DNA from: CAYUPY01 sp964446595
GTDB lineage: Bacteria > Patescibacteriota > Dojkabacteria > J137 > JAEUSD01
Direction: 5' to 3'
Assembly (NCBI GenBank): GCA_964446595.1
Contig: CAYUPY010000053.1
Coordinates: forward strand, 1 to 8,701
Length of the DNA stretch: 8,701 nucleotides
The notes beneath the pieces are model-generated. The model saw nothing but the letters and a program-made list of their open reading frames with translations. It searched no databases and was not told the DNA's origin. The translations under genes were made by a program, and so were the position numbers. Shown piece by piece: positions 6,149 to 8,701 of this stretch (its first letter is position 1; every line of letters begins with the position of its first letter).

Positions 6149-6919
6149 ATGTCTAACCTAAAAGAAATCTCATCCAGAACAAAAATAATTCTGATCGCCT
6201 GCTTCTTAGTGGCGGCAGCTGTTGTGTTAACTCTGATCTGGCTACTTACACCCTACCCTGCCGAACCAGAGTACTTGCAGCAGGTATACGCAAGTGATGA
6301 GGTGGCGGTTTCGGAGCAAGCTAGTTGGTATGAGTTAGTGCCGGTTGGGGTTGATGTAGACGCAGTTGAGGAGGCGATAATCTTTTACCCAGGCGGTTTG
6401 GTATCAGCTGATGCCTATTTGTACATGCTCTCCGAAATTGCAGTGGAGACGGAGCAACCAATTTTTGTGGTTAAGTTCCCTCTAAGTTTAGCCGTGACAA
6501 ACATCAGTGCCGCAGATGCCGTCATTTCCAACTACCCCCAGGTAGAGAGCTGGACAATCTCGGGGCATTCGCTCGGGGGAGCGATGGCTTGCCGATATGC
6601 AAAAGCGCATCCAGACGCGGTTGAGCAGCTGATATTGATGGCCAGTTACTGTGACCAAAGCATTGCCGACACCGATTTATCCGTTCTGACCTTGTACGGT
6701 TCTAAGAACAACGGAATAAATGCAGAAACCCTTGCAGAATTCGAACAGAACTTGCCGCAAGGGGCAAAAACAATCTTGGTTGAAGGCATGAACCATGCTC
6801 AGTTCGGGCACTACGGCCCGCAAAGAGGAGATAACCAGGCAACTGTAACCAACGATCAAGCTACAGGTCTGGTCGTAGATGCAGTAGTGAACTTTTTGCA
6901 GCTAAGCATCAATAATTAA
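6149..6919 (+). CDS. Membrane-anchored alpha/beta hydrolase
   Basis: This is a serine hydrolase of the alpha/beta fold with an N-terminal hydrophobic segment (about 13-33) preceded by basic residues. That suggests a signal anchor with the catalytic domain outside the membrane. The nucleophile elbow GHSLGG places Ser141. The His is His216 in EGMNHAQFGHYG, followed by GPQRGDNQAT, a pattern typical of the Abhydrolase_5-like group. The acid, normally an Asp in a YGSxDG-type motif, is replaced in YGSKNNG (183-189) by Asn187 or Asn188; a nearby Glu193 could serve instead. The length of 256 residues is normal. The natural substrate is unknown. The ATG follows a TACAAT box by 8 nt and has no Shine-Dalgarno sequence. 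The neighbouring hydrolase-type gene (SGNH) is not of the same fold. Confidence 0.83.
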   Translation: MSNLKEISSRTKIILIACFLVAAAVVLTLIWLLTPYPAEPEYLQQVYASDEVAVSEQASWYELVPVGVDVDAVEEAIIFYPGGLVSADAYLYMLSEIAVETEQPIFVVKFPLSLAVTNISAADAVISNYPQVESWTISGHSLGGAMACRYAKAHPDAVEQLILMASYCDQSIADTDLSVLTLYGSKNNGINAETLAEFEQNLPQGAKTILVEGMNHAQFGHYGPQRGDNQATVTNDQATGLVVDAVVNFLQLSINN

Positions 6920-6927
6920 TGCTCAGC
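6901..6927 (+). terminator. Weak hairpin over the hydrolase stop codon
   Basis: GCTAAGCAT (6901-6909) and ATGCTCAGC (6919-6927) form an 8-of-9 inverted repeat around the TAA stop. GCAAAA and TTTTGC (6926-6931 and 6939-6944) follow as a second, AT-rich stem. There is no long T-run, so any termination would be partial. Confidence 0.35.
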
Positions 6928-6954
6928 AAAAGAATTTGTTTTGCGACTTAATCA

Positions 6955-6963
6955 TGCTAAGCT
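6955..6963 (+). promoter_or_regulatory. Candidate extended -10 of the DUF427 gene
   Basis: TGC followed by TAAGCT ends 8 nt before the ATG at 6972. The enclosing string ATGCTAAG is shared with the Ham1 upstream region (4955-4962). The hexamer is a poor match to TATAAT, so the main support is the repeated placement. Confidence 0.35.
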
Positions 6964-6971
6964 TAAATTGA

Positions 6972-7268
6972 ATGAAAGCTAGCTGGAATGGGCAAATAAT
7001 TGCCCAAAGCGACAACACAATCTTAATAGAAGGAAACCATTATTTTCCTAAAGATGATGTCAAAATAGATTTTATGGCTAATTCCGACATGCATACAACT
7101 TGTCCTTGGAAAGGCGAAGCCAGCTACTATGATCTACATGTAGATGGAGAGATAAACCAAGGATCAGCTTGGTTTTACGCTGAGCCAAAACAATCAGCAA
7201 TTGATATCGTAGGACAGGATTTCTCAAACTATGTAGCTTTTTGGAGAGGTGTTGAAATTAGGGATTAG
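6972..7268 (+). CDS. DUF427 domain protein
   Basis: The 98-residue product matches the DUF427 family throughout: GNHYFP (21-26), TTCPWKGEASYY (42-53, with the conserved Cys-Pro-Trp-Lys-Gly core), AWFYAEPK (66-73) and VAFWRGVEI (88-96). Family members are small, single-domain cytoplasmic proteins without a firmly established biochemical role. The conserved Cys44 and aromatic residues suggest ligand binding, which is inference. No signal peptide or membrane segment is seen. The gene sits alone between the alpha/beta hydrolase (52-bp gap) and the PemK-like gene (77-bp gap from TAG to the preferred ATG), both on the same strand. No Shine-Dalgarno sequence precedes the start. Confidence 0.9.
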   Translation: MKASWNGQIIAQSDNTILIEGNHYFPKDDVKIDFMANSDMHTTCPWKGEASYYDLHVDGEINQGSAWFYAEPKQSAIDIVGQDFSNYVAFWRGVEIRD

Positions 7269-7331
7269 GTCTGTTTTCTGACATAGAATTGGCTATTGAA
7301 GTTCAAATTATTCTAGCGCAAAACACTATGC

Positions 7332-7345
7332 TGTATAATCAATTT
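7332..7345 (+). promoter_or_regulatory. Promoter for a leaderless PemK-like mRNA
   Basis: A perfect TATAAT (7334-7339), directly preceded by TG, is followed by CAATTT and then the ATG at 7346. The usual distance from the -10 box to +1 puts the transcription start on the A of the start codon. No clear -35 is present. This spacing decides the start codon of the gene. Confidence 0.65.
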
Positions 7346-7684
7346 ATGCTAAAAGTAGCCACTGGCGAAATATTCTGGCTCACCACCAAATCCGACATCA
7401 GGCATCCGCATGTGGTGATTGCTGTAAAAGAGAAAACGGTAATGGTTTGCCAACTCACTTCTAATCAAAGTAAGGCGAGCTTTCCAGGCACCGTGGTGCT
7501 GAATGAAGGTGAGTGTGGATTAGACAAGAAAAGCATTGTAGAGACGAGTAAAGTAGCAGAAGTACCAAAAGTGAAGCTAGAAGAATATGTGGGACAGCTA
7601 GGTGAGCGCCGTACCATCGAGATACAAAGGAGTGCGAAGTCTGTGAAAAGATACTTACAAAATGAAGCTAGATCCAGATACTAA
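7346..7684 (+). CDS. PemK/MazF-like protein without a visible antitoxin
   Basis: PemK/MazF toxins are small ribonucleases that cut mRNA and are normally held inactive by an antitoxin encoded just upstream. The 112-residue product shows the family order: GEIFWL (7-12), Arg19 in RHPHVVIA (19-26), LTSN with Thr38 and Ser39 (37-40), and GECGLDKKSIVETSKV (55-70). Arg19 and Thr38 correspond to the usual catalytic Arg and Thr, so activity is plausible. A longer reading from a TTG at 7289 adds 19 residues with no family similarity; the ATG at 7346 starts at the family N-terminus and fits the TATAAT box. The upstream neighbour is DUF427, not a DNA-binding antitoxin, and the downstream SGNH gene overlaps by 23 bp, so no partner is seen. 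It may be a solitary PemK-like regulator. Confidence 0.85.
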   Translation: MLKVATGEIFWLTTKSDIRHPHVVIAVKEKTVMVCQLTSNQSKASFPGTVVLNEGECGLDKKSIVETSKVAEVPKVKLEEYVGQLGERRTIEIQRSAKSVKRYLQNEARSRY

Positions 7685-8273
7685 ACAAATAATTTGCTAC
7701 GGAGACTCGAATACATGGGGTAAAGACCCTGTTGGCAACAAGAGATATGCTCGAGCTATTAGGTGGGCAGGTGTATTACAGGCTAAGTTGGGGAACAGCT
7801 ATGATGTTGTGGAAGCAGGGATGCCGGGTCGCACAATCTTTACCCTAGATCCTAGTCGTTCTCCGCTGATCTGTGCAAAAAATAATTTGGATATCACCTT
7901 CATTGCAAATAGTGAGGCTGACACAGTAATAGTAGCTCTTGGCACAAATGACATCTGGCAAAGCTACACTAACAGCGCAGAAACTATCGTAGTAGAATAC
8001 AAGTCTTTATTAAATAGGATAAATAAATTATTTACACATAGTCCTCAGCTTATTTGCGTAGGACCGGTCATTTTCGACCCAAAGTTTACTCATGAACACG
8101 AAAAGTCTCTAAAGGTCAGCGAATTACTAAATGAAGTATTACCGAAGAGTATTCACTATGTTAATTTAGCGAATCTCAATTTACCATTGGGTGAGGATGG
8201 TGTTCATTTTTCAAGAAAAGCCCATTTAGGTTTAGGGGAGTTTATTGCGGAGTTATTAACCACCAAAATCTGA
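7662..8273 (+). CDS. Cytoplasmic SGNH/GDSL-family hydrolase
   Basis: SGNH hydrolases are esterases or acyltransferases with a flavodoxin-like fold. All four blocks are present in the 203-residue product: Ser16 in CYGDSNTWG (block I), Gly53 in EAGMPGRT (block II), Asn96 in LGTNDIW (block III), and Asp179 with His182 in EDGVHFS (block V). RWAGVLQAKLG (34-44) and the spacing resemble the small arylesterase/acyltransferase group that includes Mycobacterium smegmatis MsAcT. No signal peptide is present, so it acts in the cytoplasm. The ATG lies inside the PemK-like gene (23-bp overlap in another frame) with no Shine-Dalgarno sequence, suggesting coupled expression. It ends in TGA, evidence that TGA is a stop codon in this genome. 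The substrate is unknown. Confidence 0.9.
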   Translation: MKLDPDTKQIICYGDSNTWGKDPVGNKRYARAIRWAGVLQAKLGNSYDVVEAGMPGRTIFTLDPSRSPLICAKNNLDITFIANSEADTVIVALGTNDIWQSYTNSAETIVVEYKSLLNRINKLFTHSPQLICVGPVIFDPKFTHEHEKSLKVSELLNEVLPKSIHYVNLANLNLPLGEDGVHFSRKAHLGLGEFIAELLTTKI

Positions 8274-8277
8274 CAGT

Positions 8278-8646
8278 CTATTTTGTCTCTTTCCGCAGGA
8301 TTTTCTCCATCGTCTTCCCTTTGGCTAGCTCATCAACTAGCTTGTCCAGGTAGCGGATTTCTTGCATTGTCTTTTCTTCAATCTCCTCTACTCTTACGCC
8401 GCAGATCACGCCGGTGATCTGCTTGCGGTTGGGATTCAGTTTGGGAGCGTTTGCAAAAAGTTTTTCAAAATCTGTTTCCTTCTTTATCTCCTCCTCTAGC
8501 TGAGTTTGACTGTAGCCGGTTAGCCACTGAATGATTTCGTCAACTTCTGCCTTGGTGCCGGCCTTTTTCTCTGCCTTAGCAACATACAGTGGGTAGACGC
8601 GAGAAAAAGGCATGGAATAGATGCGTGGTTTAGATGTGTCACTCAT
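8278..8646 (-). CDS. DUF2200 family protein
   Basis: The 122-residue product matches the DUF2200 family: [21 protein letters not shown] near the N-terminus (8-28), a [16 protein letters not shown] helix (30-45), a central [18 protein letters not shown] (about 67-84), and a C-terminal helical segment ending [15 protein letters not shown]. The function of the family is not established. The protein is small, charged and without membrane segments. The ATG at 8646 is chosen because family proteins begin a few residues before RIY; a TTG 39 nt further upstream would add 13 residues unlike the family. It converges on the SGNH gene with a 4-bp gap and no terminator between them. Confidence 0.9.
   Translation of the reverse strand: MSDTSKPRIYSMPFSRVYPLYVAKAEKKAGTKAEVDEIIQWLTGYSQTQLEEEIKKETDFEKLFANAPKLNPNRKQITGVICGVRVEEIEEKTMQEIRYLDKLVDELAKGKTMEKILRKETK
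8401..8422. repeat. Perfect 9-bp inverted repeat inside the DUF2200 gene
   Basis: GCAGATCAC (8401-8409) and GTGATCTGC (8414-8422) are exact reverse complements around a 4-nt loop. They fall in codons for the conserved ITGVICG segment, so protein constraint may explain part of it. No T-run follows on either strand. Confidence 0.5.
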
Positions 8647-8701
8647 GGAGCCCGTCCGGAATTTTTCATAGCTGGGAAAAGGCAATGTAAGATAAGCAAA
8701 T

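Noticed and set aside
6677..6859. Minus-strand 60-codon frame inside the alpha/beta hydrolase gene
   Set aside because: Antisense to a conserved hydrolase domain, with no start signals or recognisable motif.
7289..7345. TTG-initiated N-terminal extension of the PemK-like protein
   Set aside because: The added 19 residues do not match the family, and the TATAAT box lies inside this stretch at exact distance from the ATG at 7346.
8647..8685. TTG-initiated extension of the DUF2200 protein
   Set aside because: The extra 13 residues precede the normal family start and a good ATG is available at 8646.

Overview
The window holds a compact type II-C CRISPR-Cas9 locus on its left half (about 1-4910) and a tightly packed set of small housekeeping, hydrolase and toxin-like genes on its right half (about 4970-8646). 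The organism is a bacterium using the standard code: TGA ends the SGNH hydrolase gene, and all other genes end in TAA or TAG. Genes are short, intergenic gaps are small, and no start codon has a clear Shine-Dalgarno sequence; several starts sit one -10-box distance from a promoter-like hexamer. This, with a Neisseria-like II-C system, makes a Patescibacteria/CPR member (for example Saccharibacteria) my best guess, but the assignment is inference and weak.

CRISPR half. The end of a CRISPR array enters from the left edge: one truncated repeat, one 30-bp spacer and one full 36-bp repeat (period 66). The minus-strand operon follows in the order cas9-cas1-cas2, reading toward the array, with cas9/cas1 overlapping by 11 bp and cas1/cas2 separated by 3 bp. 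There is no csn2 or cas4, which defines subtype II-C. Upstream of cas9, on the same strand, lies a gene for tracrRNA. It has a TGC-TATAAT promoter, an anti-repeat matching the array repeat, a short GGCA-ATA-TGCC nexus hairpin, the GCTCTGCCCC string also seen in Neisseria tracrRNA, and a strong UNCG-capped terminator that ends only 9 nt before the cas9 ATG. The pairing rule fixes crRNA orientation as the plus strand, so the array is transcribed toward cas2, against the cas operon. The repeat ends in a TG-TAAAAT hexamer, placed like the promoters embedded in Neisseria and Campylobacter II-C repeats.

Right half. A divergent Ham1/RdgB-like nucleotide pyrophosphatase gene starts 61 bp from the tracrRNA promoter and overlaps at its tail with a convergent CYTH-domain gene. 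A membrane-anchored alpha/beta hydrolase, a DUF427 protein, a PemK/MazF-like protein and a cytoplasmic SGNH hydrolase follow on the plus strand; the last two overlap by 23 bp. A DUF2200 gene converges on them from the right. None of these looks like a CRISPR accessory gene. They are probably the chromosomal background into which the cas locus is set.

The most interesting signals are: the cas9 mRNA apparently having to read through the tracrRNA terminator; a partial inverted repeat just outside the last CRISPR repeat that can fold back on it; a recurring ATGCTA extended -10-like motif with near-leaderless starts; and a Ham1 homolog lacking the usual base-recognition motifs.
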